DNA of 64,000 bases from positions 1-64,000 of the forward strand of contig CACWNR010000004.1 in assembly GCA_902762355.1 (NCBI GenBank). Reading direction: 5' to 3'. This document shows, one piece after another, positions 1-7,450 of the stretch. Origin of the DNA: an uncultured Bacteroidales bacterium. Its GTDB lineage: Bacteria; Bacteroidota; Bacteroidia; Bacteroidales; Paludibacteraceae. Every line of letters begins with the position of its first letter. Positions within the stretch are counted from its first letter, which is position 1. The notes beneath the pieces are model-generated. The model saw nothing but the letters and a program-made list of their open reading frames with translations, had not been told where the DNA came from and ran no database searches. The position numbers were made by a program, and so were the translations under genes.

Positions 1-271
1 CAAACGTATCAGCAAGGACGAGTTGTACCAACTGCACAAGCAACGTGCACGTCGTATCTTAACGGTGGCTGCGCAGAACGAAGCGGACGTGCTGATATTA
101 GGTGCGTTTGGTTGCGGAGCCTTCCAGAACGACCCGCAAGTGGTGGCTCGTGCATACAACGATGTACTGGCGGAGTTCAGCCATCATTTCCGAACGATTG
201 AGTTTGCGGTCTATTGCCGTCCGAACGACGACAGCAACTACCGCGCATTTAAGGAGATAATAAGAGCATGA
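1..271 (+). CDS. TIGR02452/DUF2263 PARG-like macrodomain protein, 5'-truncated
   Basis: Only the C-terminal part is in the window; the frame is open from base 2 and no convincing start is visible. The motif LGAFGCGAFQNDP (bases ~98-136) is the signature of the TIGR02452/DUF2263 family of microbial PARG-type macrodomain proteins, which bind or hydrolyse ADP-ribose on proteins. The segment before it (LHKQRARRIL) and the end (YRAFKEII) also fit the family C-terminus. The next gene starts 4 bp inside its stop (ATGA), so the two are translationally coupled. Family call is from the motif; activity on ADP-ribosylated protein is inferred from the family. Confidence 0.72.
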   Translation, partial: KRISKDELYQLHKQRARRILTVAAQNEADVLILGAFGCGAFQNDPQVVARAYNDVLAEFSHHFRTIEFAVYCRPNDDSNYRAFKEIIRA

Positions 272-774
272 AAGACTATAAACTAACAGAAGACGGGCTA
301 TATGCCTACCAGTATCCGCGTGCATCGGTAACGGCAGATGCCGTACTATTTGCAAATTATGGGGACCCCGCAAATTTTAATTTGTGGGGAGAGCGGAGGC
401 AATGGTCGCACCCACGATTTAGCAGAGCGGTATCGTCTTTGCGACCCATTTGCCGAACGCGACGGGCATTTCCCGGTGGATTCCTCAATATGGATGAGAC
501 GGTGGCTCGTTGTGCTGAACGAGAGCTGGAGGAAGAGACCGGTATCGTGTTGATCGGCATGCAGTTGGTGGGTATCTATTCCGACGTGGAGCGTGATCCG
601 CGTGGACGCGTCATCACAGCGGCTTATGCTGCTATGACCACCATGCCGGAAGCAACTGCCGCAGACGATGCCGCTGCTGCACAATGGTGGCCGCTGAATG
701 CGCTGCCTAAGTTGGCTTTCGACCATGAGACAATTTTACGGGACGCAAAACGAGTAATGAATATTAAAGATTAA
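268..774 (+). CDS. NUDIX hydrolase with a disrupted core; possible pseudogene
   Basis: The Nudix box is intact at residues 71-93 (GGFLNMDET...RELEEETG), preceded by the usual YPRASVTADAVLF strand and followed by a normal C-terminal region ending in a WWPL motif. These enzymes hydrolyse nucleoside diphosphate derivatives using Mg bound by the REXXEE glutamates. Residues ~31-67, where the family has a beta strand like 'LLIxRGxDPFxGxWAFPGG', read as unrelated sequence. A DPFAER stretch that fits the family occurs in another frame at ~448-466, so a frameshift is likely. A palindrome (366-389) sits in the same place. The last residues (NIKD) and the stop come from a heptamer repeat array. It may be inactive. 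Confidence 0.6.
   Translation: MKDYKLTEDGLYAYQYPRASVTADAVLFANYGDPANFNLWGERRQWSHPRFSRAVSSLRPICRTRRAFPGGFLNMDETVARCAERELEEETGIVLIGMQLVGIYSDVERDPRGRVITAAYAAMTTMPEATAADDAAAAQWWPLNALPKLAFDHETILRDAKRVMNIKD
366..389. repeat. Imperfect palindrome inside the NUDIX gene
   Basis: CCCCGCAAAT and ATTTGTGGGG are inverted copies around a short AT centre, with one mismatch. The element replaces part of the conserved NUDIX core and coincides with loss of the family sequence, so it looks like an inserted palindromic element. Confidence 0.6.
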
Positions 775-784
775 AGATTAAAGA
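763..784. repeat. Heptamer array ATTAAAG x3
   Basis: Three tandem 7-bp units ATTAAAG. They encode the last residues and the TAA stop of the NUDIX gene and form the leader directly before the ATG (786) of the YbjQ-family gene. Confidence 0.85.
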
Positions 785-785
785 T

Positions 786-1106
786 ATGATAGTTACCACT
801 ACACCGACCATTGAGGGTCACACCATTAAGGAGTACAAAGGTCTTGTTTCCGGAGAGGTTATCTTCGGAATGAACTTCCTGAAGGACTTTGGCGCGTCGC
901 TTCGTGATTTCTTCGGAGGACGTACCGACAGTTACGAAAAGGCTATGCTCGAAGGACGCGAGACCGCGCAGAAAGAAATGCGCGAGCGCGCCGAGAAACT
1001 GGGCGCCAATGCCATCGTGGGAGTTAGCTTTGGCTATGAGACGATGGGTCAAGCCAACAGTATGATTATGATTTCCATCAGCGGCACAGCCGTTGTGATT
1101 GACTGA
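786..1106 (+). CDS. YbjQ/UPF0145 family protein (DUF74)
   Basis: A 106-residue protein matching the YbjQ (UPF0145, DUF74) family: the N-terminal TPTIEGHTIKEYKGLVSGE, the central DFFGGRTDSYEKAM block, and the C-terminal 'ANAIVGVSFGYE' and SGTAVV strands are all family hallmarks. YbjQ proteins form small pentameric barrels sometimes called heavy-metal-binding domains; their cellular role is not settled. Full length for the family. Start chosen at the ATG just after the ATTAAAG array. The stop overlaps the next start by one base (TGATG), suggesting coupling. Confidence 0.88.
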   Translation: MIVTTTPTIEGHTIKEYKGLVSGEVIFGMNFLKDFGASLRDFFGGRTDSYEKAMLEGRETAQKEMRERAEKLGANAIVGVSFGYETMGQANSMIMISISGTAVVID

Positions 1107-1312
1107 TGAAATTGGAGGAAGCGATAACGTATGCCATCATGTCGGATGGTCATGGAAAGACGACTGACCAGATAGCCGCCGCTATCAACCGCAATGGTTG
1201 GCACATCCGCAAGGACGGCAAGCCCGTGACGAGTGCACAGGTCTATGCCTGCATTTGCCGTTATCCTTCCATCTTTACTAAAGAGGCAGGGCGCATTTGC
1301 GTAATGTTATAG
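1106..1312 (+). CDS. Small winged-helix protein, HARE-HTH-like
   Basis: A 68-residue protein with the layout of HARE-HTH (HB1/ASXL-type) domains: an N-terminal helix EEAITYAIMSD, a TTDQIAAAINRNG helix-turn segment, a TSAQVYACICRYPSIF recognition-type helix, and a C-terminal strand pair. Such domains bind DNA or proteins and are often found with restriction and repair factors; here the domain stands alone. It is translationally coupled to the YbjQ gene. The domain call rests on pattern only; binding to DNA is inferred. Confidence 0.55.
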   Translation: MKLEEAITYAIMSDGHGKTTDQIAAAINRNGWHIRKDGKPVTSAQVYACICRYPSIFTKEAGRICVML

Positions 1313-1431
1313 AATATGACATTTAGACCAATTTTCTAATGACCCGACGCACGATGTTCGTGCCAACCAAACTCATATAAATTCCAATTTGTCGAACAGA
1401 TGAAATTGTTTAGACCCAATTAGATGATATA

Positions 1432-1836
1432 ATGAAAAAGACAAATAATATGTGGCTACTTTTTGCAATCCTGTCGGCACTATTTGCCGCAGCAACCGCC
1501 ATCGACTCCAATCTTGCCACGGCCATCAGAACAGTTGTGGTGCTGCTGATGGCTTGGGGAATGGTTTTCATAACACATAGTCAAGGCGGCATAGAATCCA
1601 TCACGTCACGCAGTTGGCTGTTTCTGGTTTTGTCCGGACTGGCGACGGGGGCTTCTTGGCTTTGCTATTTCTATGCGATAAAGGTCGGAGAGGTATCGAA
1701 GGTTGTTCCCATTGACAAATGCAGCCTTGTCCTGACTATACTATTTGCTGTTATTTTCCTTGGAGAAGCGTTCACTTGGAAAACTCTTATTGGTTCATTG
1801 CTGCTATTGGCAGGTACTTTAATAATGGTAATATGA
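1432..1836 (+). CDS. EamA-type (DMT superfamily) half transporter with a short internal deletion
   Basis: 134 residues with about five hydrophobic segments and the EamA motifs LFAILSALFAA, LATAIRTVVVL, 'WLFLVLSGLATGASWLCYF' and 'KVVPIDKCSLVLTIL'. This is the single-repeat form of drug/metabolite transporters that presumably acts as a dimer in the inner membrane. Family members usually have about ten residues like 'LAKIGIxxV' between LFAA and DSNLATAIRT; here they are missing, so an in-frame deletion is likely. The stop overlaps the next start (ATGA). The substrate is unknown. Confidence 0.75.
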   Translation: MKKTNNMWLLFAILSALFAAATAIDSNLATAIRTVVVLLMAWGMVFITHSQGGIESITSRSWLFLVLSGLATGASWLCYFYAIKVGEVSKVVPIDKCSLVLTILFAVIFLGEAFTWKTLIGSLLLLAGTLIMVI

Positions 1837-2105
1837 ACATAGAAGACTATCGTGAGTATTGCCTTTCTTTGGGCGAAGACATGGAAGAGAAACTGCCTTT
1901 CACAGCATTCCGATATGCCAGTGGTGTATTGGTGTTCTATGTGCATGGTCACATGTTTTCGTTCTTTGACTGCGACAATTTCAGCGTCATCACGCTTAAA
2001 TGTCAGCCGGAACCGGATAGATGAAATAATCGTGCCCTCGCGGCTAAGAACTGAAAGCCGAGTACGACTGCATCGGCAAGCCCATGATGGTCAACAACCG
2101 GATTA
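1833..2105 (+). pseudogene. MmcQ/YjbR family protein, frameshifted and truncated
   Basis: The first ~63 codons (MNIEDYREYCLSLGEDMEEK... to ITLKCQPE) match the N-terminal half of MmcQ/YjbR-family proteins, a CyaY-like fold of unknown function. The frame then stops at 2022-2024. Continuation is visible in the other frames: RIDEII at ~2011-2029 and ELKAEYDCIGKPMMVNN at ~2050-2100, which align with the next part of the family. At least two frame changes are needed, and the family C-terminus (the HWNT... segment) is absent, replaced by the next gene. This is a decayed gene, or one carrying assembly errors. Confidence 0.75.
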
Positions 2106-2108
2106 ACA

Positions 2109-2459
2109 ATGCCACACTACGAGATACATAGTTGCGAACAGGATAGTATCATCAACCGCGACTTGCGAGCGGCATGCGGCTTCTCCGGTCCGAAGATGCG
2201 GAGCAAGTTCGACGGCTATGTGACGCGCCTTCAAATGGCAACGCGCGTGGTGACGGAAGATTTCGTCTATCCGCGTGACAAGCATAATCGTGAATACGGT
2301 TGGGGATGGTCGTTACTCACTACTCCAGAACGGCTTTATGGCAAGGACTCGTGTTTTGTTGATTGCTCGCCGGAGGAATCGTATCAGTTGATGGTCAAGC
2401 ACTTGCATGCCACAATTCCGTACGCCTCCGACAAACAGATAAGCAAACTATTGAGATAA
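2109..2459 (+). CDS. AlkZ-related protein, probably N-terminally truncated
   Basis: 116 residues containing the segment GFSGPKMRSKFDGYVTRLQM and 'DKHNREYGWGWSLLTTPERL', typical of the C-terminal half of AlkZ-related winged-helix proteins of Bacteroidota. AlkZ enzymes unhook DNA interstrand crosslinks or remove alkylated bases; the related proteins are not well studied. The usual protein is clearly longer at its N-terminus, so this copy is either a fragment or fused out of frame with the preceding YjbR remnant. The ATG is 3 bp after the YjbR remnant. Function is doubtful. Confidence 0.5.
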   Translation: MPHYEIHSCEQDSIINRDLRAACGFSGPKMRSKFDGYVTRLQMATRVVTEDFVYPRDKHNREYGWGWSLLTTPERLYGKDSCFVDCSPEESYQLMVKHLHATIPYASDKQISKLLR

Positions 2460-2480
2460 GCATGACCAAAAGACAATATA

Positions 2481-2576
2481 ATGGAGAAGTTAGAAGAACA
2501 GATACATAGCGACTTGCAGCAGTATTTGCTGAGTGTGAATGAAATGGTATCACATGACCCGCATATAATTAAGTGA
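2481..2576 (+). CDS. Short ORF of 31 codons, possible gene remnant
   Basis: An ATG-started frame with a charged, helical sequence (MEKLEEQIHSDLQQYLLSVNE) lies between the AlkZ-related gene and the next membrane protein, on the same strand. It has no recognisable family and may be the remains of a deleted gene. Confidence 0.2.
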   Translation: MEKLEEQIHSDLQQYLLSVNEMVSHDPHIIK

Positions 2577-2583
2577 TAAACCT

Positions 2584-2976
2584 ATGAAAACGATTATCTT
2601 GTTCATTGGTCTCGGTGCCGTTTGGGGTGCAATGATGATGTGGATTGACCCGACAGGAGTCATGTGGGGCATGGATCTGATGCTGGAATTGCTACGTGCA
2701 AAGATGCCGTGGCCGGATATTTTCTTCCGCAACTTTATTCCTTCCAGTTTTGTGTTGTTGGTAGTCAACGGCATAACGCAATTCATAGCAGCTTATCTGC
2801 TTTTTAAGAGCCATCGTTGGGCGCAACCGGCAGTCCTTGCCTGTGGCATCATTCTCATGCTTTGGATTAGTCTCGAATGGTGGATTTGGGGCTTCAATGC
2901 CATCTGTAATACCTATTTCGCCTTTGGTTTGATAGAAGCCGTATTGGCTATTATTGGTTTGAAGAAACAACAATAG
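2584..2976 (+). CDS. Small integral membrane protein, unknown function
   Basis: 130 residues with about four membrane-spanning segments (residues ~4-22, ~50-72, ~79-97, ~108-126) separated by short loops. I do not recognise the family. It starts 7 bp after the short ORF and ends 2 bp before the alpha/beta hydrolase, so it is part of the same transcription unit. W and M residues are frequent in the first loop. No catalytic motif is visible. Confidence 0.65.
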   Translation: MKTIILFIGLGAVWGAMMMWIDPTGVMWGMDLMLELLRAKMPWPDIFFRNFIPSSFVLLVVNGITQFIAAYLLFKSHRWAQPAVLACGIILMLWISLEWWIWGFNAICNTYFAFGLIEAVLAIIGLKKQQ

Positions 2977-2978
2977 TT

Positions 2979-3728
2979 ATGGACTTTCACATTTACGGAA
3001 CACAAGGCCAACCAACGTTGCTACTCCTGCCAGGTTTGGGTGTGTCGCACGAGATCTTCCTACCGCTCATAGAACGGTTGCAGGATAAGTTCTATATCGT
3101 TGCTGCAGGCGTGGATGGTTTTCTCATAGGCAAGCCGTCACGCTTTACATCAGTGGACGACCAAGCGGCGCAAGCTATCCAATATGTAAAGAACGAGTTA
3201 AGCAAACACCTGGATGTGGCTCATGGTTTATCGTTAGGCGGCAAGATTCTCTCCCGAATGATGGAGCGCAATGAGATTGTGATTGACCATACCATCATGG
3301 ATGCGGCACCTCTATTGCCGCTACCGAAATGGAGTGTTGACCCTTTGCGGTATTATCAGGCGTTTAACGTGTGGACGTGCTACCACTGGACAGGTTTCTG
3401 GCGATGGGTGTTCCATTCGCACTATTTCGATGTGCTGCTGGATGAGGTGCGCAAAGTCTATCCGTCCGGTCGCAGTCAGGCAGTATTGGATGGTTACAAG
3501 TCTGTCTATACCAACCGCTTGGAGTCCATCCACGGCGCAGACATTCACTTCTGGTATGGCACTAAAGAAGCCTTTGTTGCCAAGCCGCAAGTGGAGCACT
3601 TGTTGAAACTATGCCCGTCTGCACATGTAGAAATTTTCGAAGGAATGAACCATGGCCAACTCCTTATCGACCATCCCGAAGAAATTGCCCAACGAATAAT
3701 GAACGTTTTAGAATATGACAGAATATGA
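2979..3728 (+). CDS. Alpha/beta-fold hydrolase
   Basis: 249 residues with the alpha/beta hydrolase layout: LLLLPGLGVSHEIF (oxyanion loop, residues ~14-27), the nucleophile elbow HGLSLGG (Ser85), and a C-terminal EGMNHGQLL with the likely catalytic His225. The acid residue is presumably in the segment before the last strand. Substrate cannot be inferred. The middle lid (residues ~115-170) is rich in aromatic residues, as in esterases acting on hydrophobic substrates. Its stop overlaps the next ATG by 4 bp. Confidence 0.8.
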   Translation: MDFHIYGTQGQPTLLLLPGLGVSHEIFLPLIERLQDKFYIVAAGVDGFLIGKPSRFTSVDDQAAQAIQYVKNELSKHLDVAHGLSLGGKILSRMMERNEIVIDHTIMDAAPLLPLPKWSVDPLRYYQAFNVWTCYHWTGFWRWVFHSHYFDVLLDEVRKVYPSGRSQAVLDGYKSVYTNRLESIHGADIHFWYGTKEAFVAKPQVEHLLKLCPSAHVEIFEGMNHGQLLIDHPEEIAQRIMNVLEYDRI

Positions 3729-4237
3729 AAAAGAGCATTCAAAACATAGCCGGCTATGTGCTTGGCGGAGTGATGTTCGTAGTGCTTTTGCCGACGATTA
3801 TGTGGCTGGCATCAGGAATGCCGGACATGGCTGTACATATCGGTGCGTTGCGCGCATCTTTGACAGGACTGTTGATGCTTGGCGGCCTAACGCTCAGTGT
3901 GTGGACTATTGTCTATATGAAGCGTCGTGGAAAAGGCAATCCGATGGATGCGTTCGGACATGAGGTGGCTCCTCGCACGCAACATCTGATGACAGATGGA
4001 CCTTATCGTCTCAACCGCAATCCGATGCTGACCGGGACGCTTGTCTATCTCGCGTCATTTATCGTCTGGCTATGGACGTGGCAGGCAGTGTTGGTGTGGT
4101 GTATTTTCTTTGCTATCATGTTCGTACAAGTGCTGACTGAGGAGAAACGCCTCCGCCGTGATTTTGGCGATGAATACGAGTCTTATTACCGTCGCACAGG
4201 GCGGTTTTTACCGATTGGATTTAATGGAAACAAATAG
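3725..4237 (+). CDS. Isoprenylcysteine carboxyl methyltransferase (ICMT) family membrane protein
   Basis: 170 residues with four to five membrane segments. The C-terminal half carries the ICMT/PEMT signature: GPYRLNRNPMLTGTLV (residues ~93-108) followed by LTEEKRLRRDFGDEYESYYRRTGRF, which binds S-adenosylmethionine. In bacteria these proteins methylate lipids or other unknown substrates, since prenylated proteins are absent. ATGA overlap with the hydrolase implies coupled translation. The N-terminus (KKSIQNIAGYVLGGV) closely resembles a remnant at 13621-13686. Confidence 0.8.
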   Translation: MKKSIQNIAGYVLGGVMFVVLLPTIMWLASGMPDMAVHIGALRASLTGLLMLGGLTLSVWTIVYMKRRGKGNPMDAFGHEVAPRTQHLMTDGPYRLNRNPMLTGTLVYLASFIVWLWTWQAVLVWCIFFAIMFVQVLTEEKRLRRDFGDEYESYYRRTGRFLPIGFNGNK

Positions 4238-4906
4238 CGTAGATATTACCGCACAACTCTTTGCTTTGCAAGACCAAGCATACGCAGACTTTCAAAGCAA
4301 GTTGCTGCCGACAGTTCAGCGCGAGACGGTTATTGGCGTACGGACACCGGACTTGCGCAAAATGGCGAAGCAAATCTGCAAGACTCCTGCTGCGCAAGAG
4401 TTCTTGCACAGTTTGCCTCATCGCTATTTTGACGAGAACCAAGTGCATGCGTTTATTCTGTCGGAAGAGAAGGATTTCGAAATGTGTATTGACGGATTGG
4501 AGCAATTTCTTCCGTACGTAGATAATTGGGCAACGTGTGACCAATTATCGCCTCGTTGCTTCAATAAGCATATGCAAGAACTATTACCGTTCATTCGCAA
4601 GTGGATGAGGAGCAAGCATACCTATACGAAACGCGGATGCTGATGCGCTACTTTTTGGACGAAGCTTTCCGACCGGAGTACTTAGAGTGGGTAGCCTCTA
4701 TAAAGAGCGAAGAGTATTACATCCGCATGATGCAGGCATGGTTCTTTGCTACGGCGCTTGCCAAACAATGGGATGCCACGCTTCCATATATACAGCAACA
4801 GCGTATGGAGAAAGAAACACACAACAAAACCATCCAGAAAGCCGTTGAGAGTTTCCGTATCGCGGACGAACAAAAGGCTTTGCTAAAGACCCTGCGAGTG
4901 AAATGA
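4224..4906 (+). pseudogene. DNA alkylation repair protein (AlkD-like), broken by a frameshift
   Basis: Two adjacent frames together make one AlkD-family protein of HEAT-like helices. Codons from 4224 give METNSVDITAQLFALQDQAY through RKWMRSKHTYT and then a stop at 4641-4643. A second frame gives MLMRYFLDEAFRPEYLEW to LKTLRVK, ending at 4906. Family members read KHTYT, then about five residues (IRFGI), then MLMRYF, so roughly ten bases are missing at ~4627-4637. AlkD-type glycosylases excise alkylated purines. The gene overlaps the ICMT stop and its end overlaps the next ATG, so polar coupling is kept even though the protein is split. Confidence 0.8.
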
Positions 4907-5511
4907 AAAAGATTCTATTCCTACATGGCTTTTACGCAAGCGGACAATGTGTTCCGGCAATTGCGTTACTCGAAGCATTCGCAGGGCGTGCCGATGTGCT
5001 GACACCGGACTTGCCCATGCATCCGCAGGACGCGCTATGTTTCATTCGCGAACTAATAGATAGCGAGAAGCCCGACTTGCTGATAGGGAACAGTTGTGGC
5101 GCTTTCTATGCGCAGATGATTGCTCCTGTTGTGGACATTCCTGCTTTGCTTGGTAATCCGCATTTTCGAATGTCAGAGTTCCTAAAGCAGCGCATAGGTC
5201 AGCACGAGTATAAATCGCCGCGCAAGGATGGCAAGCAATCATTCGTTATAGATGAAGCCTTGGTTGAAGAGTTTGCTGCACTGGAGGCAACTCAATTCGA
5301 TAACTGCAATCCTCAATTCAGCGATCGTGTGTGGGGATTATTCGGTGAGCAAGACACTTTAGCGCATTTCGAATCGCTCTTCTTAGAGCACTACAACCGT
5401 TCATTCCATTTCCCCGGAGGACATACTCCCACCGCTGATGAAGTCCGCACATGGTATGTACCGCAGGCAGAGAGGATGTTAATTGAACTATCATACACAA
5501 ACGTGGTGTGA
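4903..5511 (+). CDS. YqiA/YcfP family alpha/beta esterase
   Basis: 202 residues. MKKILFLHGFYASGQ opens the fold, IGNSCGAFYA holds the nucleophile Ser64, FGEQDTLAHF supplies the acid Asp, and PGGHTPTADEV the catalytic His174, all as in YqiA/UPF0227 esterases. YqiA-type enzymes show esterase activity on acyl-CoA-like and p-nitrophenyl substrates; the native substrate is unknown. It begins inside the AlkD stop (ATGA) and is the last gene before a strong terminator. Confidence 0.85.
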   Translation: MKKILFLHGFYASGQCVPAIALLEAFAGRADVLTPDLPMHPQDALCFIRELIDSEKPDLLIGNSCGAFYAQMIAPVVDIPALLGNPHFRMSEFLKQRIGQHEYKSPRKDGKQSFVIDEALVEEFAALEATQFDNCNPQFSDRVWGLFGEQDTLAHFESLFLEHYNRSFHFPGGHTPTADEVRTWYVPQAERMLIELSYTNVV

Positions 5512-5561
5512 GGCGTTTGTCGTTTACTATCTAATTCACTTTGACGGTTCCCTTTTCGTCG

Positions 5562-5602
5562 CTACCGCGCTTTTCGTGATGAAACGTGCGGTAGTTTTGT
5601 TT
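5562..5602 (+). terminator. Rho-independent terminator of the 1-5511 operon
   Basis: A 14-position stem (5562-5575 with 5581-5594; one G-T wobble and one mismatch) with a 5-base loop is followed by TTTTGTTT. It lies 50 bp after the YqiA-family stop and would end the long + strand run of small genes. Confidence 0.8.
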
Positions 5603-5607
5603 ATGCA

Positions 5608-5930
5608 AGACCTTATAGGCGCGCGAGCGCAAACAGACTTTTGAGGTGGCGGAGTGGTTAGAGACTCGCGAGGTTGGCGAGCAAACGGAGACTTTTGAGG
5701 TCGCAAAAAGAGAAGACTTTCGGCGCTCAAAAATGGAAGACGATTACGCGCGAAAAATGAGGTGACTTTTGAGGTTATTTTGGAATAGTGGAGACCTATC
5801 AATTTCATGCACAAAATGCGACTTGTGATGTAAGAAAATGAGTGAGACTTTCGTCCTAAAGATTTGAGCCGACTTCGGCAATAAGTTGAAAGTGTTGACT
5901 GCATATTCCGCTCAAAAAGAGCCGATTTTG
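5608..5930. repeat. Degenerate ~27-bp tandem array, about 12 units
   Basis: Units start with AGAC or a close variant at 5608, 5635, 5662, 5689, 5714, 5738, 5763 and 5792, and continue less clearly to about 5930. The consensus of the best units is AGACTTTTGAGGT followed by about 14 variable bases; the first three are each exactly 27 bp. A 122-codon frame on the minus strand (5536-5904) runs through it with a 9-residue periodicity, but unit lengths of 24 and 25 make coding doubtful. No gene is otherwise visible between 5512 and 6226. Confidence 0.6.
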
Positions 5931-5971
5931 GGCAAATTAAGCAGGGCGGTTGGGGCTCTCCAGAGGGAAAA

Positions 5972-5997
5972 GACGAAAGATTTTGCTATCTTTCGTC
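5972..5997 (-). terminator. Hairpin, likely terminator downstream of the integrase
   Basis: A perfect 9-bp stem GACGAAAGA/TCTTTCGTC with an 8-base loop. Read on the minus strand it is followed by TTTTCCCT. It lies 230 bp beyond the integrase stop. The rest of 6000-6226 shows only AT-rich sequence and no gene. Confidence 0.5.
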
Positions 5998-6226
5998 GCT
6001 ATCTGGCTTATTTACAGCGATTTATGATTTTATAGACCGGAAAAACGGAATAAAATAAAAATCTTTTAGCACGAACACGCCAATTTTTTCAACGAGTGTT
6101 CGTGTATTTACAGGGGCGCACGAATTTTCTCCCTACGCGCGCGTTCCTAACTTAATACGAATATACAAAAAAAGAAGCAGTATTCATGTCCTTGAACGCT
6201 ACTTCTTTTCGACCGGAAAAAAGCTC

Positions 6227-7444
6227 TTATTTTACCGGACGGAAACTGGTGCCGCACGAACGTATTTTCTCTATCATATTCGGGTCAATTTTGCGAGCAT
6301 ATTTCATGGCCGTTGTGACATCTTGGTGACCAGCTGCCTGTTGTACCAGATGGATGTTCATATTATGGTCATCAATCATCTCGGTTATACCGTCATCCTT
6401 GAACGAATAGAGTTGCATTTCTTGCGGCAGGTGGAGTGCTTCACGTATCTTCATCCAGTCCTTCTTATACTTGCCATGATAAGCCGGAGCCTCAGACGGA
6501 ACATACTCGGTGCCTAACAGGTAATAATCCTGCGGATACTTCTCCAAATGCATAGCTTTGAGACGTTCAATCAGTTCAGGTGATAGGGGCGCAGCACGCT
6601 CAATGTGTGTCTTCGCTTTCTCTACCGGAATAAGGATGTAACCCTCGTCCAAATGGATGTCGCGCAGTTGAATAAGCGCAATCTCTTTCGGACGGATGAG
6701 TGAGTAGTAAATGAGCATGCAGACGAGAATGTAATTCGGCATGTTTTCTTCGCAGTAATCGAAAATCTGGCCACGAACTTCTGCTGGTATCAATCCACGG
6801 CGTTTCTCTTCTTTCTGTTTGGTCTTAATACGCTCAAACGGATTCTCTTTGCAGTAGCAATGTTCCTCGAACCAACTGAAGATGGCGCGATACTTCTTGA
6901 GGTAGGTGTTCCAAGCGTTAGCAGACAATGCTTTGCGTGGCTGTTTCTTTTGCGCTTTTGCCTTTCGGATTTCTTCCTCGGTAGGTTCTGTAAAGAGGAA
7001 ATCCATGAAGCGAACCGCCAAAGCATGGTTGAACATCGAAGCCGGACAGTCGGGAGAATGCAGTTCTTCGACGATCCAGTTGTTAAGGATGCTGAGAACC
7101 GATTTGTACGCTACCATCGTCGATTGACGTAACTCGCGTTTCTTAATACTGATGAACTCTTCGGTAGCTAAGTTCATCGGCTTAAAGAGGGAAGCATTCT
7201 GCTGCTCGATAAGCGGAGTCCAACCACCGGCTAACTTAAGATTGATGTCTTGCACCATCTTATCCGCATAAGAGCGGAAGTCATTAAGGCGTTTAAAGTT
7301 CTCGCGTACACCATTTAATTTGGTGCGGACGCGCTCTAACTTGTTTGTGACTGGAGAATACACGTAGTACAGAATGTACCAACCATTGGTGTCGTGTTTC
7401 AGTGTCGCGGGTTTGTAACCCAAAATTTCTAAACGATTTTTCAT
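6227..7444 (-). CDS. Tyrosine recombinase (site-specific integrase)
   Basis: 405 residues. An N-terminal arm-binding region, a SAM-like core-binding domain (residues ~85-200) and a C-terminal catalytic domain (~215-395) are recognisable. Catalytic residues visible are Arg251 (SLIRPKEIALI), a Lys in the beta hairpin (~276-278), His373 (AAGHQD) and the nucleophile Tyr382 (AMKYAR). The box II position, HxxR or the KHTG of many Bacteroidota enzymes, reads KDDGI (349-353), so the first His is Asp. It lies next to tRNA-Gln and a displaced tRNA end, as expected for a tRNA-targeting integrative element, but no other element genes are seen. It could be a domesticated remnant. Confidence 0.9.
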   Translation of the reverse strand: MKNRLEILGYKPATLKHDTNGWYILYYVYSPVTNKLERVRTKLNGVRENFKRLNDFRSYADKMVQDINLKLAGGWTPLIEQQNASLFKPMNLATEEFISIKKRELRQSTMVAYKSVLSILNNWIVEELHSPDCPASMFNHALAVRFMDFLFTEPTEEEIRKAKAQKKQPRKALSANAWNTYLKKYRAIFSWFEEHCYCKENPFERIKTKQKEEKRRGLIPAEVRGQIFDYCEENMPNYILVCMLIYYSLIRPKEIALIQLRDIHLDEGYILIPVEKAKTHIERAAPLSPELIERLKAMHLEKYPQDYYLLGTEYVPSEAPAYHGKYKKDWMKIREALHLPQEMQLYSFKDDGITEMIDDHNMNIHLVQQAAGHQDVTTAMKYARKIDPNMIEKIRSCGTSFRPVK

Positions 7445-7450
7445 GTTTTT

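Noticed and set aside
1-5511. Integron cassette array
   Set aside because: Genes overlap by ATGA or lie a few bases apart, leaving no room for attC sites, and no integron integrase is near.
5643-5688. Sequence like a tRNA-Ser 5' half (GGTGGCGGAGTGGTTAGA)
   Set aside because: No anticodon arm, variable arm or acceptor partner follows; the resemblance is to the D arm only and the bases belong to the repeat array.
5536-5904. 122-codon minus-strand frame with a 9-residue period
   Set aside because: It follows the degenerate 27-bp array, whose units of 24 and 25 bp break any coding register, and overlaps a terminator. Kept only as a finding on the array.
5608-5930. CRISPR array
   Set aside because: Units are diverged along their whole length; no invariant repeat with unique spacers and no cas genes.
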